Positions 1-6,580 are shown, counted from the first letter of the stretch. The stretch: DNA of 12,668 bases from an uncultured Gemmatimonadota bacterium (GCA_946480845.1 CAMLLJ010000066.1:1-12668); one strand, 5' to 3'. The notes: generated from the letters alone by a model not told the origin. Numbers and translations are program-made.

Positions 1-1
1 C

Positions 2-379
2 CTGATCAGCTCGGGCGTGAGCATCCTCGACGGCCTCGAGATCACCGCCAAGACCAGCGGCAACCGCGTGGTGCACGACGCAGTGATGGAGAGCCGCCAG
101 TCGATCGCCGGCGGCGAGACCATCGCGGCCCCGCTGGAGCGCTCCAAGGTCTTCCCGCCCATGGTCATCTCCATGATCGCGGTGGGCGAGCAGACCGGCG
201 GCCTGGACGAGATGCTGGCCAAGATCGCCGACTTCTACGATGAAGAGGTGGACGTCGCGGTGAGCGCGCTGCTCTCCCTCATGGAGCCGGTGATGATCGT
301 GGTCCTCGGCGTGATCGTCGGCGGCATGGTGATCGCGATGTACCTGCCGATCTTCGACATGATGAACGCGGTGCAATAG
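2..379 (+). CDS. pilC: Type IV pilus assembly / type II secretion inner-membrane protein, C-terminal part (PilC/GspF family)
   Basis: This is the last 125 codons of a gene that begins before the window; the first complete codon is Leu at position 2. The opening residues LISSGVSILDGLEITAKTSGN match the start of the second T2SSF domain of PilC/GspF proteins. The middle contains VISMIAVGEQTGGLDEML, a typical GspF motif (E-Q-T-G-x-L). The end carries a hydrophobic membrane helix (MEPVMIVVLGVIVGGMVIAMYLPIF), written here only to show the diagnostic closing MYLPIF, followed by DMMNAVQ and a TAG stop. Proteins of this family sit in the inner membrane and couple the assembly ATPase to pilin polymerisation. 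The MYLPIF ending is more usual in pilus PilC than in secretion GspF, so PilC is preferred. The other pil genes, if present, lie upstream of the window. Confidence 0.9.
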   Translation: MISSGVSILDGLEITAKTSGNRVVHDAVMESRQSIAGGETIAAPLERSKVFPPMVISMIAVGEQTGGLDEMLAKIADFYDEEVDVAVSALLSLMEPVMIVVLGVIVGGMVIAMYLPIFDMMNAVQ

Positions 380-381
380 CA

Positions 382-444
382 GGACGGTCGGGACGGTCAG
401 GACGGTCGGGACGGTCGGGACGGTCGGGACGGTCCAGACGGTCG
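382..444. repeat. 9-bp minisatellite, 7 tandem copies of GGACGGTCG
   Basis: Seven head-to-tail 9-mers begin three bases after the pilC stop codon. Four are exact GGACGGTCG. The second ends in A, the sixth in C, and the seventh starts with A in place of G. The tract fills the space between two convergent genes and then degenerates into GGGCGG-rich sequence. Because 9 is a multiple of 3, the tract stays open in several frames (Arg-Pro-Asp repeats on the minus strand), but no credible gene uses it. Copy number is likely to vary between strains by slippage. Confidence 0.9.
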
Positions 445-460
445 GGGCGGGCGGGCGCGC

Positions 461-487
461 GAGCGGCCGCCCGCTCACGCTTTGTGC
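461..487. terminator. Candidate bidirectional terminator hairpin between convergent genes
   Basis: GAGCGG (461-466) and CCGCTC (471-476) form a perfect 6-bp stem with a CCGC loop. A competing GC-rich stem, GCGGGC/GCCCGC (451-456 with 469-474), is also possible. It lies between the pilC stop (379) and the stop of the minus-strand oxidoreductase (497), where a shared terminator is expected. The downstream tract on the plus strand is only CGCTTTG, so the U-run is weak. Confidence 0.45.
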
Positions 488-496
488 GCGGGTGCC

Positions 497-1486
497 TTAC
501 CGGGGCCGCAGCAGCACCTTGCCGGTCGTGGTCCGGCCTTCCAGCGCTCGGTGCGCGGCCGCGGCGTCGGTCAGGGGGAAGGTGGCGCCGATCCGCACCT
601 GCAGCTCGCCGCTCCGGACCCAGGAGAAGAGATCCCCCGCGCGCCGGCGCAGCTCCTCCGTCGTCGACGTGTAATGGGCAAGGGTCGGGCGGGTCAGGTA
701 GAGCGAGCCCTTCCGGTTGAGGAGCTGCGGGTCGATCGGGTCCACTGGACCGCTGGACTGGCCGAACAGCACCATCATCCCACGGGGCGCCAGGGCGTCG
801 AGCCCCGGCAGGAACGTGGACTTGCCGACGGAGTCGTAGATCACCTGGACGCCGCGGTCGCCGGTGAGCCGCCTCGTCTCCGCGACGAAGTCCTGGCTGG
901 TGTAGACGATGACGTGATGTGCTCCCGCCTCCCGTGCCAGCGCCGCCTTTGCCTCGGTGCCGGCCGTCCCGATGACCTGCGCGCCCAGCCGCCTCGCGAT
1001 CTGCACCAGCAGCAGGCCCACGCCGCCGGCCGAGGCGTGCACCAGGCAGGTGTCGCCGTCGCCGAGCCGGTAGGTGGACGTGGCGAGGTAGTGGGCCGTC
1101 ATCCCCTGCAGCATGAGCGCGGCGGCGGTGGCAGTCGCTACCCCTGTCGGGACGAGGACCGTCCGCGCCGCCGCCACCGTAGCGTACTCGGCGTAGGAGC
1201 CGATCACGCTGGCCCACGCGACCTGGTCGCCCTCGCGCACTCCGGTCACCCCTGCGCCGACGGCGGTGACGGTGCCGGCGCCCTCCTCGCCCAGGGTGGC
1301 GGGCAGCGGGATCCGGTAGAGTCCGGTGCGCTTGTAGACGTCGATGAAATTGACGCCGGACGCGTCCAGGCGGACCAGGACCTCGCCGGCCGCCGGCCGG
1401 GGGACCGGCACGGTCTCGACGCGGAGCACTTCCGGGCCGCCCGGCCCATGGATGCGTACCGCCCGCATTGTCCTCGAGTCGCTCAT
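497..1486 (-). CDS. qorA: NADPH:quinone oxidoreductase (QorA-like, medium-chain dehydrogenase/reductase)
   Basis: The predicted product is 329 aa, close to the roughly 327 aa of E. coli QorA. The zinc-free quinone reductase signatures are present: GGPEVL near residue 16, [14 protein letters not shown] at 44-57, a nucleotide-binding ASAGGVG motif at 151-157 followed by [26 protein letters not shown] at 218-225, and [13 protein letters not shown] near 257-269. The only cysteine is C147, so neither the catalytic nor the structural zinc site of alcohol dehydrogenases can form. The family reduces quinones or reactive carbonyls with NADPH in the cytoplasm. The ATG at 1486 is chosen because GGAGGG precedes it at good spacing on the minus strand; an upstream ATG at 1552 would add an unconserved 22-residue tail. 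It is divergent from arsR and shares a 155-bp intergenic region with it. Whether it responds to arsenic is unknown. Confidence 0.93.
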   Translation of the reverse strand: MSDSRTMRAVRIHGPGGPEVLRVETVPVPRPAAGEVLVRLDASGVNFIDVYKRTGLYRIPLPATLGEEGAGTVTAVGAGVTGVREGDQVAWASVIGSYAEYATVAAARTVLVPTGVATATAAALMLQGMTAHYLATSTYRLGDGDTCLVHASAGGVGLLLVQIARRLGAQVIGTAGTEAKAALAREAGAHHVIVYTSQDFVAETRRLTGDRGVQVIYDSVGKSTFLPGLDALAPRGMMVLFGQSSGPVDPIDPQLLNRKGSLYLTRPTLAHYTSTTEELRRRAGDLFSWVRSGELQVRIGATFPLTDAAAAHRALEGRTTTGKVLLRPR

Positions 1487-1606
1487 CGATCCCTCCACGC
1501 TGCTTGCGCGCCAGACTGGCCCCACCGGCCACTTCTCATCAGTCACGGCCAACCCGGTCCACCCCGCGCCGCCAATCTCACGCCTTGCCTACCCGGCGCC
1601 AAGGAC

Positions 1607-1635
1607 TTGCGCATCAAGAAATATTGATATATACT
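1607..1635 (+). promoter_or_regulatory. arsR promoter (sigma70-type), apparently giving a leaderless mRNA
   Basis: A -35 element TTGCGC (1607-1612) and a -10 element TATACT (1630-1635) are separated by exactly 17 bp. The first base of the arsR ATG (1642) lies seven bases after the last base of the -10, which is where transcription normally begins. No Shine-Dalgarno sequence is present in the intervening GGCCCC. The simplest reading is that the transcript starts at, or within a base or two of, the start codon. Confidence 0.75.
1613..1628. promoter_or_regulatory. ArsR operator 1 (ATCAA-N6-TTGAT)
   Basis: ATCAAGAAATATTGAT is a perfect 5-bp inverted repeat around a 6-bp AT-rich centre. This is the form of known ArsR-type operators. 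It lies wholly inside the 17-bp promoter spacer of arsR, so bound repressor would exclude RNA polymerase. The same palindrome recurs at 2035-2050, which supports it as the recognition site. Confidence 0.85.
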
Positions 1636-1641
1636 GGCCCC

Positions 1642-1980
1642 ATGACCGTGACTGCCGCCGCTCCCGACCGCGCCCAGGCCGCGCGCCTCTTCCAGGCCCT
1701 CTCGGACGAGACCCGCCTCGCCATCCTCGAGATGCTGCGCGGCGGCGAGCGCTGCGTCTGCGAGCTGCAGGACGCCCTCGACGCGGCCCAGTCCCGCCTG
1801 TCCTTCCATCTCCGGGTCCTCCGGGAAGCCGGCCTGGTCCAGGATCGCAAGGAGGGCCGCTGGTCCTACTATTCGCTCGTCCCCGAGACCCTTGGCGAAG
1901 CGCACGACGTGGTCCGAACCCTCGCCACCGAGATGCCGGTCCGGGGCGGGCTCAAGGTGCTGGGCAACTGCTGCGGGTAG
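1642..1980 (+). CDS. arsR: ArsR/SmtB-family arsenite-responsive transcriptional repressor
   Basis: The product is a 112-aa winged-helix repressor of ordinary length for ArsR. Residues 15-33 (RLFQALSDETRLAILEMLR) are the family's N-terminal signature, and the recognition helix lies around AQSRLSFHLRVLREAGLV (49-66), followed by the wing DRKEGRWSYYSL. The sensor is visible as ERCVCEL, with C38 and C40 equivalent to the CVC pair that binds As(III) in E. coli ArsR. A second pair, C110-C111, occurs at the C-terminus (GNCCG) and could supply a third thiolate. As(III) binding should release the repressor from the two ATCAA-N6-TTGAT sites. The ATG at 1642 is the only start that keeps the conserved N-terminus without running through the promoter. 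It has no Shine-Dalgarno sequence. The gene is first in the ars operon, with an 82-nt gap before arsM. Confidence 0.96.
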   Translation: MTVTAAAPDRAQAARLFQALSDETRLAILEMLRGGERCVCELQDALDAAQSRLSFHLRVLREAGLVQDRKEGRWSYYSLVPETLGEAHDVVRTLATEMPVRGGLKVLGNCCG

Positions 1981-2002
1981 CTGCCCGCGGCGTCCGGAGC
2001 GC

Positions 2003-2023
2003 GCGCCGACGGGCGCTTTTCTT
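2003..2023 (+). terminator. Terminator- or attenuator-like hairpin between arsR and arsM
   Basis: GCGCC (2003-2007) and GGCGC (2012-2016) form a 5-bp stem with a GACG loop, followed at once by TTTTCTT. An alternative stem AGCGC/GCGCT (1998-2002 with 2013-2017) overlaps it. The hairpin is short but GC-only and has a U-rich tail. It could partly end the arsR transcript, lowering or separating expression of the downstream genes. Confidence 0.45.
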
Positions 2024-2034
2024 CGGACCGACAA

Positions 2035-2050
2035 ATCAACATTTCTTGAT
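2035..2050. promoter_or_regulatory. ArsR operator 2 (ATCAA-N6-TTGAT) abutting the arsM ribosome binding site
   Basis: ATCAACATTTCTTGAT repeats the operator 1 palindrome exactly in both 5-bp arms, with a different 6-bp centre. It ends at 2050, directly against the arsM Shine-Dalgarno AAGGAG (2051-2056), which is 7 nt from the ATG. No convincing -35/-10 pair was found around it. It may cover a second, weak promoter or act as a roadblock to transcription from the arsR promoter. Confidence 0.8.
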
Positions 2051-2062
2051 AAGGAGCAGGTC

Positions 2063-2965
2063 ATGGATCCCGTCACGGAGGTCGTCCGCCAGAAGTACGG
2101 CGAAGCCGCACGCCGCGTCATGGAAGTCCGCGAGCCCGCCTCATGCTGCGGCCCGGTGAGCTCGTGCTGCGGTGCCGCCGCGGCCGATGGCTCGGCGGAC
2201 CCGATCACCTCCAACCTCTACGTCAATGGCGAGACCAGCGAGCTCCCGTCCGCAGCCGTCCTCGCCTCGCTCGGCTGCGGGAACCCCACCGCGCTCGCCG
2301 AGCTCAAGCCGGGTGAAGTGGTCCTCGACCTGGGCTCCGGCGGCGGCATCGACGTGCTGCTCTCGGCGCGCCGCGTCGGCCCCACCGGCAAGGCGTACGG
2401 GCTCGACATGACGGACGACATGCTCACCCTGGCGCGCCGGAACGCGGCCGAGGCGGGCGTCGGCAACGTCGAGTTCCTGAAGGGGCAGATCGAATCGATC
2501 CCCCTTCCCGACGCGAGCGTGGACGTCATCATCTCCAACTGCGTCATCAACCTCTCCGCGGACAAGCGGCGCGTGCTCGCCGAGGCGTTCCGCGTGCTCA
2601 AGCCGGGCGGCCGGTTCGCGGTGAGCGATGTCGTCGTGCGCGGCGCCGTGCCCGCCGAAGTGCGCCGGAGCATGGAGCTCTGGGTCGGATGCGTCGCCGG
2701 CGCGCTCGAGGAGTCCGAATTCCTGGCGCTGCTCGCCGAGAGCGGCTTCGAGGACCCGTCCATCGAGCCCACGCGCATTTACCGGAGCGAGGACGCCCGC
2801 GACCTCCTGGCCGGCGCCGGTCTCGATGTCGATGCGAGCATCGAGCAGCTCGACGGGAAGCTCATGGCCGGGTTCGTGCGGGCCACCAAGCCGGCCCAGG
2901 TGGTCGCGGCGGCGCCCGCCGCCGACGCAAAGGAACCCTGCTGCGCGTCCGGCTGCTGCGCATGA
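2063..2965 (+). CDS. arsM: Arsenite S-adenosylmethionine methyltransferase ArsM
   Basis: The product is 300 aa, cytoplasmic, and transfers methyl groups from SAM to As(III), giving mono-, di- and trimethylated arsenicals. The SAM-binding motif [11 protein letters not shown] lies at 87-97, and the acidic residue after strand 2 is D115 (GLDMTDDML). The three arsenic-coordinating cysteines are all present: C72 (SLGCGNP), C160 (SNCVINLS) and C210 (WVGCVAGAL). This predicts a complete catalytic enzyme. Two further Cys pairs occur near the N-terminus (C28-C29, C35-C36) and two at the extreme C-terminus (C293-C294, C298-C299, in [10 protein letters not shown]). These probably capture or pass on As(III). 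The ATG at 2063 has a good AAGGAG. The TGA overlaps the next start as ATGA, indicating translational coupling to arsN2. Operator 2 stands directly upstream. Confidence 0.97.
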   Translation: MDPVTEVVRQKYGEAARRVMEVREPASCCGPVSSCCGAAAADGSADPITSNLYVNGETSELPSAAVLASLGCGNPTALAELKPGEVVLDLGSGGGIDVLLSARRVGPTGKAYGLDMTDDMLTLARRNAAEAGVGNVEFLKGQIESIPLPDASVDVIISNCVINLSADKRRVLAEAFRVLKPGGRFAVSDVVVRGAVPAEVRRSMELWVGCVAGALEESEFLALLAESGFEDPSIEPTRIYRSEDARDLLAGAGLDVDASIEQLDGKLMAGFVRATKPAQVVAAAPAADAKEPCCASGCCA

Positions 2966-3435
2966 GCGCCGGGACGAACACGGTGGAGCTGAGCGACCGT
3001 CGCTGCGTGGCCTTGCGCCGCGCGGCGGCGGCCGACCAGGCAGCCGTCGAGCGCCTGCTCGAACGGCAGTCCCTGCCGCGCGAAGGCGTTGCCGACTGGC
3101 TGGACCACTTCTGGCTCGCCGAGCACGACGACGCCGTCATCGGCGCCGCCGGGCTCGAGCTCTACGGCGCCTCCGCGCTGCTCCGCTCCGTTGCGGTCGA
3201 GCCGGACTGGCGCGGGAGCGGCCTTGGCCGGCTGCTGACGGAGCGCGCGCTGGCGGAGGCGAAGGCGGCGGGCGCGCACGACGTCTACCTCCTCACCACC
3301 ACCGCCGATCGCTATTTCCCCCGCCTCGGCTTCGCGTGCATTGCCCGCGGCGACGCGCCGAAGGAGCTGGAGGCGTCCGCCGAGTTCAGCGGCGCGTGCC
3401 CGGCGTCGGCGGTGCTGATGCGGCGCGGCCTGTGA
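2962..3435 (+). CDS. arsN2: GNAT-family N-acetyltransferase, ArsN2 type
   Basis: The product is a 157-aa single-domain GNAT protein. The acetyl-CoA binding loop is RGSGLG at 84-89, preceded by the strand LLRSVAVEPDW (73-83). LLTTTADRYFPRLGF (110-124) is the usual second conserved block, and the tail has EFSGACPASAVLM (141-153), typical of the ArsN2 group found in ars operons. Related ArsN1 enzymes acetylate amino-acid-like substrates such as arsinothricin and phosphinothricin. The substrate of ArsN2 is not settled, so the substrate here is unknown. The start overlaps the arsM stop (ATGA) and the stop overlaps the acr3 start (GTGA). It has no clear Shine-Dalgarno of its own and is presumably translated by coupling. 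Confidence 0.88.
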   Translation: MSAGTNTVELSDRRCVALRRAAAADQAAVERLLERQSLPREGVADWLDHFWLAEHDDAVIGAAGLELYGASALLRSVAVEPDWRGSGLGRLLTERALAEAKAAGAHDVYLLTTTADRYFPRLGFACIARGDAPKELEASAEFSGACPASAVLMRRGL

Positions 3436-4511
3436 GGCTGTCGAAGCTGGACCGCTTCCTTCCGGTCTGGATCCTGCTCGCCATGGTGCTGGGGCTGGCC
3501 CTTGGACGGCAATGGCCAACGCTTGGCGCGGCGCTCGACCGGGTCCAGGTCGCGGGCGTGTCGGTGCCGATCGCAATCGGCCTCTTCTGGATGATGTACC
3601 CGGTGCTCGCGCGCGTCCGCTACGAGTCGGTGGGCCGGCACACGCGGGACATGCGCTTCCTGGGCACGTCGCTGGTGCTCAACTGGATCGTCGGGCCGGT
3701 GGTCATGTTCGCCCTGGCATGGCTCTTCCTTGCCGACCTTCCTGCCTACCGGAACGGCCTCATCCTGATCGGACTCGCCCGCTGCATCGCGATGGTGCTG
3801 ATCTGGAACTCGCTGGCGCGCGGCTCGAACGAGCTGGCGGCGGTGCTGGTGGCGCTCAACTCGCTCTTCCAGATCGCCACCTACTCCCTGCTGGGCTGGC
3901 TCTTCCTCACCGTCATCCCCGGGTGGCTCGGCCTGCCCGGTACGACGCTCGACGTGTCGATGTGGGTGATCGCGAAGAGCGTGCTGCTCTTCCTCGGCCT
4001 TCCGCTGCTGGCCGGCTACCTGACGCGGCGGCTCCTGACCGCGCGGCATGGCGCCGCCTGGTACGACGGCGTCTTCATGCCGAAGTTCGGGCCGACGGCG
4101 CTGGCGGGGCTCCTCTACACGATCGTGCTGATGTTCGCCATGCAGGGCGACCGCATCCTCGCCCTGCCGCTCGACGTGCTCCGCATCGCGGTCCCGCTGC
4201 TGGCCTACTTCGCCGTCATGTTCGGGTTGGCGCTCACGGTCGCGAAGCGGCTCGGGTTCGACTATCCGGCCAGCGCGGCGCTCGCCTTCACCGCAGCCGG
4301 CAACAACTTCGAGCTCGCCATCGCGGTCGCGGTCGGAACGTTCGGCCTGGCCTCGGGTGAGGCGCTGGCGGCGGTCGTCGGGCCGCTCATCGAGGTGCCG
4401 GCGCTGGTCGCCCTCGTGTACGTGTCGCTCTGGGCCCGCCGGTTCTTCCCGAAGGGCGAGCCGGAACGGCCGGCCGCCGCCGCAACCGGCGCCACCACCG
4501 CGGAGGCGTGA
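3432..4511 (+). CDS. acr3: Arsenite efflux permease, ACR3 family
   Basis: The product is a 359-aa polytopic inner-membrane protein with about ten hydrophobic segments, the normal size for bacterial ACR3. Diagnostic blocks are FWMMYPVLARVRYE near residue 55, GLARCIAMVLIWNSLARGSNE around 114-134, and FTAAGNNFELAIAVAVGTFG around 286-305. The two residues known to be needed for transport in characterised ACR3 proteins are present as C118 and E294. Their separation (176 residues) equals that of C129 and E305 in the Corynebacterium glutamicum protein. It exports As(III) using the proton gradient; no ArsA ATPase is encoded nearby. The start is a GTG overlapping the arsN2 stop (GTGA), with no strong ribosome binding site. 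The next gene follows within a few bases. Databases sometimes label this family arsB, but it is unrelated to E. coli ArsB. Confidence 0.96.
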   Translation: MRLSKLDRFLPVWILLAMVLGLALGRQWPTLGAALDRVQVAGVSVPIAIGLFWMMYPVLARVRYESVGRHTRDMRFLGTSLVLNWIVGPVVMFALAWLFLADLPAYRNGLILIGLARCIAMVLIWNSLARGSNELAAVLVALNSLFQIATYSLLGWLFLTVIPGWLGLPGTTLDVSMWVIAKSVLLFLGLPLLAGYLTRRLLTARHGAAWYDGVFMPKFGPTALAGLLYTIVLMFAMQGDRILALPLDVLRIAVPLLAYFAVMFGLALTVAKRLGFDYPASAALAFTAAGNNFELAIAVAVGTFGLASGEALAAVVGPLIEVPALVALVYVSLWARRFFPKGEPERPAAAATGATTAEA

Positions 4512-4513
4512 CC

Positions 4514-5275
4514 ATGCGTTACGCCCTGATCTCGGACATCCACGCCAACCTCCCCGCGCTCGAGGCGGTGCTCGCCGACATCGCGGCCCAGCCGGACATC
4601 GCCGCGACGTACCATCTCGGCGACCTCGTCGGGTACGCCCCGTGGCCGAATGAGACGGTGTCGCTGCTCCGCGAGTCGGGCATCGCCGGGATCGCGGGGA
4701 ACTACGACAGCACCGTGGGCACCGATTACCGGCACTGCGGCTGCCGGTACGAAGACGCGGTGCAGGAAGAGCTCTCGCACGTCAGCTACGCCTGGACCCG
4801 CGCGAACGTCTCGCCGGAGACGAAGCGGTACCTCGCGGGCCTGCCGTTCCGGATCGACATCCTGCCGGCGGGGGGCCATATTGCGGGCCCGCGGGTCACC
4901 CTGGTGCACGGCACGCCGACGCTCAATACGCTCTACTGGACCGAGGACCGGCCCGACGAGTTCTGCCTGAAGATGGCGGCGCACGCGGGGCTCGGGCCCG
5001 GCGCCGTGCTCTGCTTCGGCCACACCCACATCGCCTGGCAGCGCGCCGTTGCGGAAGCGGGGAAGCGGCCGGTCCATTTCGTGAACACGGGAAGCGTCGG
5101 CCGCCCGAAGGACGGCGACTGGCGCGCCGGCTACGTTATCCTTGACATGACCGGCAGCGAGCCGCGCGTCGAGTTCCGCCGCGTGGACTACGATCTCGAG
5201 CGGGCCATGACCGGGATCCGGACGAGCGGGTTGCCTGAAGCGTTCGCGGACTACCTGAAGGCCGGCGGGCGATAA
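4514..5275 (+). CDS. Calcineurin-like metallophosphoesterase in the ars operon
   Basis: The product is 253 aa, with no signal peptide or membrane segment, so it is cytoplasmic. The binuclear metal site of the family is complete: D8 and H10 (SDIHAN), D37 (LGDLVGY), N63 (GNYD, where many relatives have GNHD), H132 (LVHGTP) and the GHTH motif at 169-172. NTGSVGRPKDGDWRAGY closes the domain. A HCGC motif (C75, C77) follows the GNYD site, and the protein also has C151 and C167. Members of this YfcE-like group hydrolyse phosphodiesters or phosphomonoesters; the natural substrate here is unknown. An in-frame GTG at 4508 overlaps the acr3 stop. The ATG at 4514 is preferred because GGAGG (4502-4506) is 7 nt upstream of it. 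The tight coupling to acr3 argues for a role in the arsenic response. Confidence 0.9.
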   Translation: MRYALISDIHANLPALEAVLADIAAQPDIAATYHLGDLVGYAPWPNETVSLLRESGIAGIAGNYDSTVGTDYRHCGCRYEDAVQEELSHVSYAWTRANVSPETKRYLAGLPFRIDILPAGGHIAGPRVTLVHGTPTLNTLYWTEDRPDEFCLKMAAHAGLGPGAVLCFGHTHIAWQRAVAEAGKRPVHFVNTGSVGRPKDGDWRAGYVILDMTGSEPRVEFRRVDYDLERAMTGIRTSGLPEAFADYLKAGGR

Positions 5276-5305
5276 CCGGACGCCGCGCCCGGCCGGAGCT
5301 GACTG

Positions 5306-6580
5306 ATGCAGATCGTCACCCCCGACCAGGCCGTCGCCGGCGTCCGCTCCGGCGAGCGCGTCTTCATCCATTCCGTCGCCGCGGCGCCGCAGCGGCTGAT
5401 CGCGGCGCTGGTGGACCGCGCCCCCGAGCTCCGGGGCGTCGAGCTGGTCCACCTGCACACCGAGGGGCCGGCGCCGTACGCCGCGCCCGAGCTGCGCGAG
5501 AGCTTCCACGCCAACGTCGTCTTCGTAGGCGCCAACGTGCGGGCCGCCATCCAGTCGGGCGAAGCCGACTACGTCCCGGTCTTCCTCAGTGAAGTGCCGG
5601 CGCTCTTCCGCCGCCGCATCCTCCCGCTCGACCACGCCTTCGTCCAGCTCTCCCCGCCCGATCGCCATGGGTTCTGCACCCTGGGCACGTCGGTGGACGC
5701 GTCCCGCGCGGCAGTCGAGTCGGCGGCGACCGTCGTCGCCGAGCTCAATCCGCGGATGCCGCGCACCCATGGCGATGCCCAGGTCCACGTGGACGAGATC
5801 GATTTCGCGGTCGAGGTGGACTACCCGCTGCCGGAACATCCTGCCGCTCCACCGACCGACGTCGAGTGCGCCATCGGCCGGCACGTCGCCGGGCTGGTCG
5901 AGGATGGGGCCACGCTGCAGATGGGCATCGGCTCCATTCCCGACGCCGTGCTCGCCTCGCTCGTCGGGCATCGCGACCTCGGCATCCACACCGAGATGTT
6001 CTCCGACGGGCTCATCGACCTGGTCGAACGCGGCGTGGTGACGGGGCGGTACAAGCGCTCCCATCCCGGGAAGATCGTCGCGAGCTTCCTGCTGGGCACC
6101 CGCCGGCTCTACGATTTCGTGGACGACAATCCGCAGGTCGCCATGCTCGACGTCGGCTACGTCAACGACACCTCCGTGATCCGCCGCAACCCGAAGGTCG
6201 CGGCGATCAACAGCGCGCTCGAGATCGACCTCACCGGCCAGGTGGCCGCGGACAGCATCGGCCCCCGGCAGTACTCCGGCGTGGGCGGGCAGATGGACTT
6301 CATCCGCGGCGCCGCGCTGTCCCCCGGCGGCAAGCCGGTCATCGCGCTGCCGTCGCTGACGTCGCGGGGCGCGCCGCGGATCGTGCCGATGCTGCAGCCC
6401 GGCGCCGGTGTCGTGACCACGCGCGCGCACGTGCACTGGGTGGTCACCGAGCACGGCATCGCCGACCTGTACGGGAAGAACCTCCGGCAGCGGGCCCGGG
6501 CGCTGATCGCGCTCGCGGACCCGCGGCACCGGGAGGGACTGGAGCGGGCGGCGCGCGAGCGGTTCGGACAGGTGCCGTAG
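5306..6580 (+). CDS. Acetyl-CoA hydrolase/transferase family protein (4-hydroxybutyrate/acetate CoA-transferase-like)
   Basis: The product is 424 aa, the usual size of 4-hydroxybutyrate CoA-transferases (Cat2/AbfT group). The catalytic glutamate that forms the glutamyl-CoA thioester is E230 in GIHTEMFSDGLIDL. Other family landmarks are MGIGSIP at 206-212, SGVGGQMDF starting at 324, and WVVTEHGIADLYGK near the C-terminus. Such enzymes move CoA between acetate or other short acids and acyl-CoAs in the cytoplasm, or slowly hydrolyse acetyl-CoA. The exact acyl substrate cannot be told from sequence. The ATG has GGAG at 5295-5298, 7 nt upstream. The gene starts 30 nt after the metallophosphoesterase with no terminator between, so it may be the last gene of the ars transcript, or simply its neighbour. 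Only 10 bp separate its stop from that of the convergent trmO gene. Confidence 0.92.
   Translation: MQIVTPDQAVAGVRSGERVFIHSVAAAPQRLIAALVDRAPELRGVELVHLHTEGPAPYAAPELRESFHANVVFVGANVRAAIQSGEADYVPVFLSEVPALFRRRILPLDHAFVQLSPPDRHGFCTLGTSVDASRAAVESAATVVAELNPRMPRTHGDAQVHVDEIDFAVEVDYPLPEHPAAPPTDVECAIGRHVAGLVEDGATLQMGIGSIPDAVLASLVGHRDLGIHTEMFSDGLIDLVERGVVTGRYKRSHPGKIVASFLLGTRRLYDFVDDNPQVAMLDVGYVNDTSVIRRNPKVAAINSALEIDLTGQVAADSIGPRQYSGVGGQMDFIRGAALSPGGKPVIALPSLTSRGAPRIVPMLQPGAGVVTTRAHVHWVVTEHGIADLYGKNLRQRARALIALADPRHREGLERAARERFGQVP

Noticed and set aside
382..444. CRISPR array or coding Arg-Pro-Asp repeat protein in the 9-bp repeats
   Set aside because: There are no spacers, the units are directly adjacent, and no start, ribosome site or conserved frame supports a protein.
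1487..1606. Promoter for the minus-strand quinone oxidoreductase in the divergent region
   Set aside because: Only weak TTGATG/GGTAGG-like pairs were found on the minus strand, none better than chance. A promoter must exist but cannot be placed.
4508..4516. GTG at 4508 as the start of the metallophosphoesterase
   Set aside because: It leaves only 1 nt after GGAGG, whereas the ATG at 4514 has 7 nt spacing and begins at the conserved MRYALISDIH.
4262..6529. 755-codon open frame on the minus strand, opposite the phosphoesterase and CoA-transferase
   Set aside because: It lies antisense to two genes with full catalytic motifs, its translation is low-complexity Arg/Gly/Ala/Val with no domain, and long antisense frames are expected in GC-rich DNA.
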